Of a stretch of DNA of 60,083 nucleotides, positions 30,734-39,286 are shown one piece after another; position 1 is the first letter of the stretch, and every line of letters begins with the position of its first letter. Below the pieces are notes generated by a model. That model saw only the letters and a program-made list of their open reading frames with translations, had not been told where the DNA came from and ran no database searches. Both the position numbers and the translations under genes were made by a program. The DNA lies in assembly GCA_018711525.1 (NCBI GenBank), contig DVIF01000010.1, positions 1 through 60,083 on the forward strand, given 5' to 3'. The stretch comes from Candidatus Ornithospirochaeta stercorigallinarum (GTDB lineage Bacteria; Spirochaetota; Spirochaetia; Sphaerochaetales; Sphaerochaetaceae).

Positions 30734-30802
30734 GTGCAGCACTACCTCTCTCTTCCAGATTGCAACAGAACAATTCTACAATCAATCACCATGTGTGGAC
30801 AA

Positions 30803-30814
30803 GGAAAATTTTCC
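30803..30814. repeat. 12-bp palindrome GGAAAATTTTCC after the adenosine deaminase stop
   Basis: This perfect palindrome sits two bases beyond the add stop codon and upstream of the pullulanase promoter region (TTGTCC-N18-TAGAAT, minus strand). It could be an operator or a weak transcript-end hairpin. Confidence 0.35.
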
Positions 30815-30815
30815 A

Positions 30816-31898
30816 TCACTGGATTGAGTATTCCTCTCTCAGTCTGTTATATCCGGATTTGATTACATCGTAGATGATCCTTATCTTCTCATCATGATGG
30901 ATGAATGCACTTTTCATTGCATTGATAGTGATCTTCTCAAGGTCCCTGATGTTGAGCCCGTATTCCTTTACGGCGATGTTCATCTCCTTCGTGAGGTTCG
31001 TGTCGCTCATAAGCCGGTTGTCCGAGCAGAGGAACACCCTGAATCCGCTTTTGAAGAAGATTGGGAATGGATGCTCCTGGTAGTTCTCAACCGCACCTGT
31101 TCCCACATTGCTCGTAAGACACATCTCAAGCGGTATCCTCATATCATTGATGAAGTGTGAGAGGCTGCCCATCTTCCTGATCGCGCCTCCCTCTATCAGC
31201 ATATCCTCCACAAGGCGCACCCCATGTCCGATCCTATGTGCTCCGCAAAGCTGGATCGCCTGCCATATGGATTCGACTCCGAATGCCTCTCCTGCATGTA
31301 TCGTTATATTGAAATTCTTATTCCTTATGTACCTGAACGCCTCGATATGCTTCTTTGGCGGATGTCCGTACTCATCCCCTGCGATATCGAAACCTACGAC
31401 CCCTTTTTCCCTGAAGGCCACGGCAAGTTCCGCAATCTCCAGCGTAGATGAAGGCTCTTCGTTGCGCATGGCGCAGAGAATGAGGGTGCAGTATGTCCCG
31501 CTTTCCTTCTTTCCCTCTTCAAGGCCTTTTAGGACTGCTGTGACGACCTCTTCAAGGTTCAGCCCGTTTTGTGTGTGCAGGGATGGTGCGAATCTTATCT
31601 CCGCATAGACTACGTTCTCTTTTGCAAGGTCCAGGACTGCTTCCCTTGCGACTCTCACAAGGTTCTCCCTGCTCTGCATGACTGCAGTCGTAACAGCAAA
31701 TGCCTCAAGATAGAGTTTCAGTGATTTCTGCTGACATCCTTTTACAAGATATTCCCTCAGCTCATCTACATCATAGCAGGGTAGTGCGATGTTGTCTTTC
31801 TTCGCAAGCTCTATTATCGTTTCGACTCTCAGCCCTCCGTCAAGGTGGTCGTGCAGTTCGACCTTAGGGCATTTCTTAATCATCTCGTAAGTAATCAT
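30816..31898 (-). CDS. add: Adenosine deaminase
   Basis: A 360-residue zinc enzyme converting adenosine and deoxyadenosine to inosine forms, linking imported nucleosides to the phosphorylase at 6722-7540. Zinc ligands are H16 and H18 in ELHDHLDGG, a third histidine in ITIHAGEAFG near 200, and the Asp in the late CSDN segment (commonly TDD or TDN). RIGHGVRL near 227 is the usual catalytic-loop motif. I place the start at ATG 31896-31898, six bases after TATAAT; two more upstream ATGs would lie on or before that -10. Confidence 0.93.
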   Translation of the reverse strand: MITYEMIKKCPKVELHDHLDGGLRVETIIELAKKDNIALPCYDVDELREYLVKGCQQKSLKLYLEAFAVTTAVMQSRENLVRVAREAVLDLAKENVVYAEIRFAPSLHTQNGLNLEEVVTAVLKGLEEGKKESGTYCTLILCAMRNEEPSSTLEIAELAVAFREKGVVGFDIAGDEYGHPPKKHIEAFRYIRNKNFNITIHAGEAFGVESIWQAIQLCGAHRIGHGVRLVEDMLIEGGAIRKMGSLSHFINDMRIPLEMCLTSNVGTGAVENYQEHPFPIFFKSGFRVFLCSDNRLMSDTNLTKEMNIAVKEYGLNIRDLEKITINAMKSAFIHHDEKIRIIYDVIKSGYNRLREEYSIQ

Positions 31899-31904
31899 GG
31901 ACAT

Positions 31905-31910
31905 ATTATA
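31905..31910 (-). promoter_or_regulatory. Consensus -10 six nt before add start (leaderless type)
   Basis: Minus strand TATAAT (31910 to 31905), six bases (ATGTCC), then the ATG at 31898. The intervening ATG would be inside the initiation window and has no ribosome site. Confidence 0.6.
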
Positions 31911-32076
31911 AGGCAGAAAAAGCCCGATAAGAATATTTTTCTCCTCATCGGGAGTGTCCATATTTTTTGAAAATGGGGTGCCGGATAGTCTATTTTTCTT
32001 AATATGATTTTTATAATTTTTCCAAGAATAAAGATTTATATCTTAGAAAAATTGAGTAATTTTGCCTCTTAATCTA

Positions 32077-32105
32077 TTTACAATTCTTAAGTAAAGAATA
32101 ATAAT
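32077..32105 (+). promoter_or_regulatory. Promoter of ankyrin-repeat gene
   Basis: TTTACA (32077-32082), 17-bp spacer and AATAAT (32100-32105), then AGGAG before the ATG. Confidence 0.55.
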
Positions 32106-32128
32106 CTGGGCTATAGGAGATTTCTTTT

Positions 32129-32641
32129 ATGGCAAAAACAACAGATTCACTTAACAAAAAGCTTCTTGCTGCTGCAATCAGCTCAACGAAAGCCAAAGAT
32201 ATTAAAGATCTTATCGCAGCAGGTGCAGATGTAAACACCCATAACGAATGGGGCCTTACCCCTGTGATGCTTGCAGCACAGTACAACAATTCAACTGTCG
32301 TGCTCAACGCTCTCATCGCAGCTGGAGCAGACATTCATGAGGCAGAGCCGAAGTACCGCTCAAACGCTCTTCATCTTGCAGCAAACAGCAGCAAGAACCC
32401 TAAGATCATCGAGGCCCTCCTTGCCGCAGGTGCCAACATCGATGCAAGGAACTACCTTGGTGAGACAGCTCTCATCATGGCTGTGAACAGCAACAGTGAG
32501 ACAAAGATGACCACACAGCTTATCAAGAGCGGCGCAGATGTCAATGCATGTGACTACCAGGGACACAGCGTCCTTGATTATGCAAGAGCTGCAAAGAGGA
32601 CATATGTCATCAACCTTCTTAAGGAGCATGGAGCAAACTAA
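32129..32641 (+). CDS. Ankyrin-repeat protein
   Basis: A 170-residue soluble protein made almost wholly of about four ankyrin repeats: IKDLIAAGADVN at about 28-39, GLTPVMLAAQ at 44-53, LIAAGADIHE, NALHLAANSS, LLAAGANIDARN, GETALIMAVN, LIKSGADVNACD and HSVLDYARAA. There is no signal peptide or membrane helix, so it is a cytoplasmic binding protein with an unknown partner. AGGAG lies at the right distance before the ATG. It is a single-gene unit with its own promoter and terminator. Confidence 0.9.
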   Translation: MAKTTDSLNKKLLAAAISSTKAKDIKDLIAAGADVNTHNEWGLTPVMLAAQYNNSTVVLNALIAAGADIHEAEPKYRSNALHLAANSSKNPKIIEALLAAGANIDARNYLGETALIMAVNSNSETKMTTQLIKSGADVNACDYQGHSVLDYARAAKRTYVINLLKEHGAN

Positions 32642-32664
32642 GCTTCATATATCTTTATGAAAAG

Positions 32665-32695
32665 AGCCTGAGGCACGGAGCTTCAGGCTTTTTTT
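32665..32695 (+). terminator. Intrinsic terminator of ankyrin gene
   Basis: AGCCTGA (32665-32671) pairs with TCAGGCT (32683-32689), followed by a T-run to 32695 that overlaps the stop codon of the opposing PHP gene. Confidence 0.88.
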
Positions 32696-33431
32696 ATGCA
32701 TGGAGTTTCTCTTCTTTTCTTCTTGATATGTAGTCTTCCATGAGTTCCCGGGATGTGTTGAGAATCCTCTGGGGAGGAAAGCCCATCTCCTCAAGCAGTT
32801 TCATAGAATAGGAGACATCGCATAGGTTCCATATGTGATGGGAATCGCTGGTGGCGACGACGGGGACATCGTACTTCATGCAGAGTCTTATTATATCCTT
32901 GCAGTTTTCCTCGCTTCCTTTTCTTGCAACAGGGGAGTTCGAGTTTATTTCAAGTATTTTACCGCTGTCACGAAGTGCTTTTATTACAGGCTCATGATCA
33001 AAATCGTACCTTGGATTGCCCGGGTGTCCGAGACAGTCGACATATCTGTTGCCGATCACATTCAGCCATCCCTCGGTGTTCTCCTCCCTCGTCCCTGCCT
33101 CTATGGCTTCCGCATGGTAGCTTGCGATTATGAAATCGAGCTTTTTCAGGATGCTGTTGTCAAGGTCTATCCTGCCTTTGAAGTTCTTGATGTTGACTTC
33201 AGCTCCTTTGAAGAGCCTTATCCCGTCTATTACATCAGGCAGACGTGAGAGCCCCAGGAAATGGAGGCGGTTTGCACCATCCGTCATCTCAGGGCCATGG
33301 TCGGTTGCCGCAAGGAACTCCATCCCCAGGCTCTTAGATCGTCCTATCAATTCTGCTATGGTTGAGAATGCATGTTGGCTTGCAACTGTATGAGTATGCA
33401 TGTCTCCTTTTATCCTGTATCTTTCGTCCAT
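32694..33431 (-). CDS. PHP-domain phosphoesterase
   Basis: A 245-residue stand-alone polymerase/histidinol-phosphatase (PHP) domain of the YcdX type. Metal ligands are visible in DMHTHTVASQHAFST (residues 9-23), TDHGPEM near 43, GAEVNI near 76, ASYHAE near 107 and a late SDSHH near 200. Such proteins hydrolyse phosphomonoesters; the substrate is undefined. The start codon lies two bases after the U-tract of the proS terminator, with no ribosome site in between, so expression likely depends on readthrough from proS or a start within the terminator. Confidence 0.87.
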   Translation of the reverse strand: MDERYRIKGDMHTHTVASQHAFSTIAELIGRSKSLGMEFLAATDHGPEMTDGANRLHFLGLSRLPDVIDGIRLFKGAEVNIKNFKGRIDLDNSILKKLDFIIASYHAEAIEAGTREENTEGWLNVIGNRYVDCLGHPGNPRYDFDHEPVIKALRDSGKILEINSNSPVARKGSEENCKDIIRLCMKYDVPVVATSDSHHIWNLCDVSYSMKLLEEMGFPPQRILNTSRELMEDYISRRKEEKLHA

Positions 33432-33433
33432 AG

Positions 33434-33461
33434 AAAAAATGCAGGCCTTTTTGAGACCTGC
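33434..33461 (-). terminator. proS terminator abutting the PHP gene start
   Basis: Minus strand: GCAGGTC (33461-33455), 7-base loop, GGCCTGC (33447-33441; one G-U pair), then ATTTTTT. The PHP ATG begins two bases further on. Confidence 0.82.
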
Positions 33462-33467
33462 TGCTCC

Positions 33468-35228
33468 TTATTTCACAAGATTCTTATCTACTATGTTATC
33501 TTCAATCCTGCTTCTTTCCTTCCTTATCTCTTCTTTGATCTCCTTGGCAAGATTCTCGATGTCATAGCTTGTCGTCTCTCCCGTGGCTCTCAGCTTCACC
33601 TCGACCTTCTTCTCCTTGAGGCTTCTGTTGCCGAGTGTGATCCTGATTGGAACTCCGATGAGGTCGGCATCTGCAAACTTCACTCCTGCAGATTCCTTCC
33701 TGTCGTCATAAAGGACGTCGATGCCGCTATCAAGAAGTTCCTGGTAGATCTTCTCTGCAATCTCCGTGTCCTTTACAAGGGATACGAGGTGCACATCGTA
33801 TGGTGCGACCGTGATAGGAAGCTTGAGTCCACTTTCGTCGTTGTATTCCTCTGCAAGGCATGCAAGGAGTCTTCCGATTCCGATTCCATAGCAGCCCATG
33901 ATCACAGGTCTCTGCACTCCGCTCTCATCCTGGAAGTTGCAGTTCATCGCCTCGCTGTATTTTGTTCCAAGCTGGAAGATGTTTCCAATCTCTATTCCCT
34001 TCGAGGCCTTGAGGGGCTTGCCGCATTTCGGACATAGGTGTCCTTCGCGTGCCGATGCGATATCTGCAACGATGCCATCGTAGTCCCTCTTGAAGTTTGT
34101 GTTGATGAAGTGGTAGCCCTCTTCGTTTGCTCCTGCAACAAGGTTGTTCGAGTAGGCGGCACTCTCGTCGACGATGGTTATGAAGTCCCCCTTCGCTCCG
34201 ATTGCAGAGGCAAAGCCGGGAACCATGCCGCACGCTCTGATCTCCTCTTCATGTGCAGGACGGAGGCTGTTCGCTTTCGCAGCATGCTGGAGTTTCGCCT
34301 CCTCGACCTCCATATCTCCACGGATGAAGGCGGCGATCAGCTTGTCCTCTTCCTCCCCTGTCTTTTCATTTATGAACGACCCGACCATGAATACAGCCTT
34401 GCAGGTCTTCTGAGGTGGGATGCTAAGGAATGATGCAAGGTCGTCTATTGTCTTTGCATGTGGGGTTGCAACCTTCTCAATAGGCCTCTCCTCTTCCTTG
34501 GAATACTCTTTCTTGATTTCAGCGATCTGCCTGTTCGCAGTATATCCACACTCATCACAGATGATGATCGTATCCTCTCCGATAGGTGAGAGGTACATGT
34601 ATTCATGTGCGACCTTCCCTCCCATCATACCTGTATCGGAGGAGACAGCGATTGAAGGCAGTCCGCAGCGGTCGTAGATCCTGAAGTACGCCCTGTAGTT
34701 GTCGGCGTAGATCTTCTCGAGTCCCTCCTGGTCACGGTCGAAGGAGTAGGCGTCCTTCATCGTGAACTCCCTGACTCTGATGAGTCCCGCTCTTGGGCGT
34801 GGGTCGTCACGGAACTTCGTCTGGATCTGATATACAAAGAGTGGAAGGCGCTTGTATGAGTCGATCTCCCCTCTTGCGATATCTGTGACAGCCTCCTCAT
34901 GGGTCATTGCAAGGACCATGTCCCTTCCAACCCTGTCCTTGAAGCGTGCAAGTTCCTTATCGATTGAGTAATATCTTCCGCTTTCCTTCCATAGGTCCCC
35001 GGGATTCACAACAGGCATGAGGATCTCCTGCCCTCCGATCCTGTTCATCTCCTCCCTTACGATGTTCTCGATCTTCTTTGTGCTTTTGAATCCGAGAGGA
35101 AGAAGTGAAAATATTCCTGCTCCGAGCTGGCGGATGTATCCTGCTCTGAGCAGGTATTCATAACCCTTGCTTTCTGCTCCGCTTGGAGCTTCCCTCAGGG
35201 TACGGGAAAACATGTTGGACATTCTCAT
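33468..35228 (-). CDS. proS: Prolyl-tRNA synthetase (bacterial type with editing insert)
   Basis: A 586-residue class II synthetase charging tRNA-Pro. Motif 1 region GFKSTKKIENIVREEMN near residues 47-63, motif 2 TKFRDDPRPRAGLIRVREF near 136-154 and motif 3 GIGIGRLL near 445 are present. The stretch between motifs 2 and 3 (about 230-390) is the YbaK-like insertion that edits mischarged alanine. An anticodon-binding domain ends the protein. The ATG at 35226-35228 follows GGAG. It is transcribed after hipA on the same strand but with a 115-base gap that can hold its own promoter. Confidence 0.95.
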   Translation of the reverse strand: MRMSNMFSRTLREAPSGAESKGYEYLLRAGYIRQLGAGIFSLLPLGFKSTKKIENIVREEMNRIGGQEILMPVVNPGDLWKESGRYYSIDKELARFKDRVGRDMVLAMTHEEAVTDIARGEIDSYKRLPLFVYQIQTKFRDDPRPRAGLIRVREFTMKDAYSFDRDQEGLEKIYADNYRAYFRIYDRCGLPSIAVSSDTGMMGGKVAHEYMYLSPIGEDTIIICDECGYTANRQIAEIKKEYSKEEERPIEKVATPHAKTIDDLASFLSIPPQKTCKAVFMVGSFINEKTGEEEDKLIAAFIRGDMEVEEAKLQHAAKANSLRPAHEEEIRACGMVPGFASAIGAKGDFITIVDESAAYSNNLVAGANEEGYHFINTNFKRDYDGIVADIASAREGHLCPKCGKPLKASKGIEIGNIFQLGTKYSEAMNCNFQDESGVQRPVIMGCYGIGIGRLLACLAEEYNDESGLKLPITVAPYDVHLVSLVKDTEIAEKIYQELLDSGIDVLYDDRKESAGVKFADADLIGVPIRITLGNRSLKEKKVEVKLRATGETTSYDIENLAKEIKEEIRKERSRIEDNIVDKNLVK

Positions 35229-35343
35229 TTTATCTTTTCTCCGTTATGGTCTGAATCTTTATATCAAAACAAGCCCGCTAAGGCATATAGCATTCTACCT
35301 TATTCCAATCTCATCTTCAACGGGAGGGCATGCATCTTTCTTC

Positions 35344-36441
35344 TTACTTTTTGACGGCCCTCCTCGTATCCTTTATGATTTCCTCCCTCTTGCTTTCCTT
35401 GATGGCGAATTCATCGGCAAGTCTCCTCAGGTCGTCGTCATTTATGTTTTTCCCCTTTTTCATTACGGTAGTGGAATGTTCCCCGAAAGATGTATTTGAT
35501 ACTGTCAGGTCATATGCGGGAGAAAGATACCATCTTCTTCCTTCCTCATATAGGAAAGCGAAATTACGACCATGATCGTCCTGATTGCCTAGAAAGACAT
35601 TGAAACATGCTCTCCTGAAGGCTTCCTCGACCTCTTTTTCCGACTGAGTAAGTATGGCTGTCGCTTTCAGGAGATGATAATAATCAAGCGAAGGGTACAT
35701 CGGAGATGATTCCAGAAGGCCGGAAAGGGAAATCATATGTATTCGTTTCTCTTTTTTCCTGTCAAATCTCTTAGATGCGAAAAAACCTTTTGTCAATGAA
35801 GATTTCATAAGACGGAAAGGTGCAACATCAAGTCCTGCGTCAACGGCTCTCTCATTGCACTCGAATTCCTTCTTCCCTGCATCATTCCCATCAAAGGAAG
35901 ATGGAAACTTCACAATCCATAGCTCGTTGTCGATCAGGGCATTCACTTTCGGTCTCGCTCCTCCAGAGGACCCTCCTTTCCTGTAAAGGCACTCAATTTC
36001 TTCTTCCGTTACAGAAATTTCCCCGAGGATGTTTCTTGCTGTCATGAAAACATCATCAAAATCCTCTTGATGCAGATCATCATCAGATTCTATTTGCGGC
36101 AGATAATCAAGACTGCCGGATGAGTTTCGGTTGAGCATGCATAGTCTTGTCAATGGATTTATTTCTTCTTTGGAAATCCCTTTGGCCTGAAGATATCGGT
36201 CTGTCAGGAATCGTCCCCATCCGTCTGGAAGACAATCGGCGAAAACACCGAAAAGTCCTTCAAATTCAAAATCTTTTGGAATGAAAAGCTCGTTTTTCAA
36301 AGGAAGGGAGAAAGGATTCAGCGAAAAACCCTCGGCAAGCCAATATGTAGAATATTGGAATGCAATCCTGTTTTCGTATTCTATCAGCGTTCCAACATGT
36401 CTTTCATCTATTTTTACGTCTGTTTTTTTTATTTTCCTCAT
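35344..36441 (-). CDS. hipA: HipA-family serine/threonine kinase toxin
   Basis: A 365-residue HipA-like protein. The N-terminal subdomain 1 (about 1-100, with PLKNELF and GVFADCLPDGWGR) and the kinase core are present. GGSSGGARPK (about 158-167) is the phosphate/ATP loop, KFPSS near 180 carries the ATP lysine, NVFLGNQDDHGRNFAF near 280 is the catalytic loop with the N-x-D-D-H-x-x-N core, and LSPAYDLT is the metal-binding DFG-like motif. In E. coli HipA inactivates GltX by phosphorylation. The ATG at 36439-36441 overlaps hipB by 38 bases, so translation is coupled. Confidence 0.88.
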   Translation of the reverse strand: MRKIKKTDVKIDERHVGTLIEYENRIAFQYSTYWLAEGFSLNPFSLPLKNELFIPKDFEFEGLFGVFADCLPDGWGRFLTDRYLQAKGISKEEINPLTRLCMLNRNSSGSLDYLPQIESDDDLHQEDFDDVFMTARNILGEISVTEEEIECLYRKGGSSGGARPKVNALIDNELWIVKFPSSFDGNDAGKKEFECNERAVDAGLDVAPFRLMKSSLTKGFFASKRFDRKKEKRIHMISLSGLLESSPMYPSLDYYHLLKATAILTQSEKEVEEAFRRACFNVFLGNQDDHGRNFAFLYEEGRRWYLSPAYDLTVSNTSFGEHSTTVMKKGKNINDDDLRRLADEFAIKESKREEIIKDTRRAVKK

Positions 36442-36712
36442 CAAGAATGTCCTTTATGTCTTTATATTTCACACTTGGAAACAGAGAGAGAAACTCTTCC
36501 TGGGAACCGAGGACCAGGGCTATTTTCACCAAGCTTGAAAGTGCGATTTCCCCTTTCTGTTCAAAACGACGGATGGAAGGAAGTGACACTGATGATTCCG
36601 CGGCAAGTTCACTTTGTGTCAATCCAAGCTGCTTTCTTCTTTTCTTTTCATTTTCCGCGACAGACATGAGTAGTTCCCGTGGTGTTTTTCCATATGCATC
36701 AAGGTTTATCAT
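36404..36712 (-). CDS. hipB: HipB-like helix-turn-helix antitoxin
   Basis: A 102-residue Xre-type regulator. The helix-turn-helix is at about residues 30-75 (LGLTQSELAAESSVSLPSIRRFEQKG), and a lysine/asparagine-rich tail follows. As antitoxin it should bind HipA and repress the operon. The start ATG 36710-36712 has no ribosome site and lies a few bases after an AT-rich TATTAT, suggesting a leaderless or near-leaderless transcript. The gap up to 36864 is unusually AT-rich and carries likely operators. Confidence 0.85.
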   Translation of the reverse strand: MINLDAYGKTPRELLMSVAENEKKRRKQLGLTQSELAAESSVSLPSIRRFEQKGEIALSSLVKIALVLGSQEEFLSLFPSVKYKDIKDILDEENKKNRRKNR

Positions 36713-36734
36713 ATTAATAATATTTTATTATTTT

Positions 36735-36771
36735 ATGCTAAATTTTGCAATAATTAATAATATATTAGCAT
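36735..36771. promoter_or_regulatory. Wide inverted repeat in the hipBA control region
   Basis: ATGCTAA (36735-36741) and TTAGCAT (36765-36771) are perfect inverted repeats 23 bases apart in an A/T block, well placed as a split HipB operator. Shorter AATAATATT-type palindromes lie nearer the start codon. Confidence 0.45.
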
Positions 36772-36850
36772 TTTTATTTTAAATCCTACATTCCCATATA
36801 GGTTCCATCCTCAAAAAGAAAATAACTTTTCTTCCACATTGTTGTTGGGT

Positions 36851-36856
36851 TATACT
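36851..36856 (+). promoter_or_regulatory. -10 element 8 nt before the aldolase start (leaderless type)
   Basis: TATACT (36851-36856), eight bases and then ATG at 36865, with no ribosome site. Confidence 0.5.
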
Positions 36857-36864
36857 TATCTTTG

Positions 36865-37500
36865 ATGTCTGAAGAGAGAAAAAGAGCGGAAAAAGAGATT
36901 GCGGATACCATGAGGAGGGTCTACGAAAGGGGACTTACCACGAGTTTGGGTGGCAATATCTCCATGCGCTTAGGCTCCGTTATGCTCATCACACCTTCTT
37001 CCCTTGACAAGGCATCCCTTGGAGATGAGGATATCGCAAAGGTCAATATTGAGAGCGGGAGGAATCTCACACCATGTCTTAAGCTCAGCATCGAAAGTGA
37101 GATGCACCGCCTTATATACCTGAAACGTCCGACCTGCAAGGCCGTCATCCATGCCCATCCTGTCTTTTCATCCCTTTTCTCTGCATCTGAGGAGGAGATA
37201 CGTACGGATATCATTGCCGAAAGCTACTATCAGCTGGGAAGGGTGGTGAAGACACCATATGCCATCATGGGAAGCCGTGAGCTTGCAGAAAAGGTGAGTG
37301 ATGATGCTTCTTCCTGCTGCGCCGTGCTGCTTGAGCGTCATGGAGTCCTCACTGTTTCCGATAAGAGCCTTCTGGAGGCCCTTGAGCGGCTTGAATGCCT
37401 TGAGAATGCGGCACGCATGAGCCTTCTATCTCGCGATATGAAATTGAACTGCCTTTCAGAAAATGAGAAATATGAATTAGATCTGTTGAGAAAAAAGTAG
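36865..37500 (+). CDS. Class II aldolase/adducin family protein
   Basis: A 211-residue zinc-dependent aldolase of the FucA/AraD/MtnB fold. SLGGNISMR (about 26-34) binds the substrate phosphate, ESEMH near 81-85 carries the catalytic glutamate region, HAHP near 100 supplies two zinc ligands and LERHGV near 157 the third. Likely substrates are short phosphorylated ketoses such as fuculose-1-P or ribulose-5-P. It leads an operon with a split transketolase, a plausible sugar-phosphate module. The start at ATG 36865 follows an AT-rich promoter without a ribosome site. Confidence 0.87.
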   Translation: MSEERKRAEKEIADTMRRVYERGLTTSLGGNISMRLGSVMLITPSSLDKASLGDEDIAKVNIESGRNLTPCLKLSIESEMHRLIYLKRPTCKAVIHAHPVFSSLFSASEEEIRTDIIAESYYQLGRVVKTPYAIMGSRELAEKVSDDASSCCAVLLERHGVLTVSDKSLLEALERLECLENAARMSLLSRDMKLNCLSENEKYELDLLRKK

Positions 37501-37508
37501 GAGGAAAA

Positions 37509-38345
37509 ATGGATCAAAAGACACTGTCAATGCTTAAAGAAGAGGCATTGGATACGAGGATCAAGACCATAGAATGCATTTCGTCTTTCGGATCCGGGCA
37601 CATTGGAGGTGCCATGTCGATAGTCGAGGTTCTCACATACCTCTATTATGACCAGATGAGAATCGACCCTGAGAATCCATGCTGGGAGGACAGGGACCGT
37701 CTTGTACTGTCGAAAGGTCATAGTGGTCCATCACTTTATGCAACTCTTGCAAAGAAGGGATTCTTCCCTCTTGAGTGGCTTAAGACGCTTAACAAAGGAG
37801 GGACCAGCCTTCCTAGCCATGTAGATATGACGAAGACTCCAGGCATCGACTTCACCGCAGGAAGTCTCGGACAGGGAATCAGTGCTGCTCTTGGCATCGC
37901 CCTCGGTCTCAGGATCCAGAAGAAGGATGCGTATGTATATGCAATCGTCGGAGATGGAGAGAGCCAGGAAGGAGAGGTCTGGGAAGCAGCTGAGCTTGCA
38001 GGGGCTCAGAAGGTTGAGAACCTGATTGCATTCACAGATCTCAACGGCCAGCAGCTTGACGGCTATACGGAGGACATAATCCCGATGCACCATCTCAAGG
38101 AGCGTTACGAGACCTTCGGCTGGGACAGCTATGAGATCGACGGGCACTCATTCGAGGAGATCGATGCTGCTGTTAAGAAGGCAAAGAGCGTGAAGGGAAA
38201 GCCCCATATGATCATCATGCATACCAATAAGAGCCAGGGGTACATACCGGGAGAGGGAGTGAAAGCGAACCATAGCATGACAGTAAGCGCGGAGCAGGCT
38301 GAAGAGGCCATAAAGGCTCTTAAGGAAAGGGAGGGAGCTGTATGA
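37509..38345 (+). CDS. Transketolase N-terminal subunit (split transketolase)
   Basis: A 278-residue thiamine-diphosphate-binding half of transketolase. GSGHIGGAMS near residues 28-37, SKGHSGPSLYA near 71-81, SLGQGISAALGIA near 121 and the GDGESQEGEVWEA ThDP/Mg motif near 155-167 are all present. The pyrimidine-binding half is the next gene, overlapping by four bases, so the active enzyme is a heteromer. Split transketolases are common in anaerobes for pentose phosphate metabolism. AGGAGGAAAA precedes the ATG. Confidence 0.94.
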   Translation: MDQKTLSMLKEEALDTRIKTIECISSFGSGHIGGAMSIVEVLTYLYYDQMRIDPENPCWEDRDRLVLSKGHSGPSLYATLAKKGFFPLEWLKTLNKGGTSLPSHVDMTKTPGIDFTAGSLGQGISAALGIALGLRIQKKDAYVYAIVGDGESQEGEVWEAAELAGAQKVENLIAFTDLNGQQLDGYTEDIIPMHHLKERYETFGWDSYEIDGHSFEEIDAAVKKAKSVKGKPHMIIMHTNKSQGYIPGEGVKANHSMTVSAEQAEEAIKALKEREGAV

Positions 38346-39286
38346 GCAAGGCAAGAGAATTCAAGAACTACAGGGAAGTTGTCGTTGGAGCTGTTTCCGA
38401 GCTTGCTAGGGAGCATGAGGATATCGTATTCCTCGACTCGGACCTCTCCTCCTGTATCACGAGCACAAGTTTCGAAAAGGAATTCCCCGATCGTTTCATA
38501 AACTGTGGGATTGCGGAGGCGAACATGGCCGCAGTCGCTGCCGGAATGTCGGCAGCAGGACTGACTCCGTTCATCCATAGCTTCGGATGCTTTGCTTCCA
38601 GGAGGATGTACGACCAGGTCTTCCTTTCAATCGGATATGCGAAGAGATGCGTACACATAATCGGAAGCGACCCTGGGATTACAGCCCAGTATAATGGGGG
38701 TACGCACATGCCTTTCGAGGATATAGCCCTCTATCGCCAGATTCCTGATTTCATTGTAATTGAACCCAGCGATGGGGAGAGCCTCTATGAGCTTACAAAG
38801 CAGGTCTATGCAGCAAAGAAGAACTCATATATAAGAACCCCTAGGAAGGGTGTCGCCTTCCGTTACGATGAGGGCACGAAGTTCGAAATAGGAAAAGGTA
38901 TCGAGCTGAAGGATGGCAAGGATGTGGCAATCATCGCAACCGGTGCGGTGATGGTTGATAATGCAATGGAGGCGTATGAGATTCTCAAAAAGGATGGCAT
39001 AAACGCAACCGTGGTGGACCTTCATACCATCAAGCCTCTCGATGCAGAGCTAATCCTCAAGGTAGCCAGGAGGACGGGTCATGTCATCGTCTGTGAAAAC
39101 GGACGCTATGCAGGAGGAGTCGGGGAAGGCATTGCCGCATTCCTTGCAAAGAACTGTCCTGTGAAGATGGACTTCATGTGTGTCTGGGAGAGGTTCGGTG
39201 AGGTTGGAAATCTTTCCTATCTCAAGGAGGCTTTCGGTTTCACAGGCTCTCATCTCGCTTCAATGTGTAAGGAAATAATCAAGTGA
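38342..39286 (+). CDS. Transketolase C-terminal subunit (split transketolase)
   Basis: A 314-residue partner with the pyrimidine-binding domain (DSDLSSC near 33, FINCGIAEANMAAVAAGM near 56-73 carrying the catalytic glutamate) and the C-terminal transketolase domain (about 190-310). With the previous gene it transfers two-carbon ketol units between sugar phosphates. Start ATG overlaps the upstream stop (ATGA). A few deoxyxylulose-5-phosphate-synthase-like subunits have the same split look, but the aldolase neighbour supports transketolase. Confidence 0.93.
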   Translation: MSKAREFKNYREVVVGAVSELAREHEDIVFLDSDLSSCITSTSFEKEFPDRFINCGIAEANMAAVAAGMSAAGLTPFIHSFGCFASRRMYDQVFLSIGYAKRCVHIIGSDPGITAQYNGGTHMPFEDIALYRQIPDFIVIEPSDGESLYELTKQVYAAKKNSYIRTPRKGVAFRYDEGTKFEIGKGIELKDGKDVAIIATGAVMVDNAMEAYEILKKDGINATVVDLHTIKPLDAELILKVARRTGHVIVCENGRYAGGVGEGIAAFLAKNCPVKMDFMCVWERFGEVGNLSYLKEAFGFTGSHLASMCKEIIK

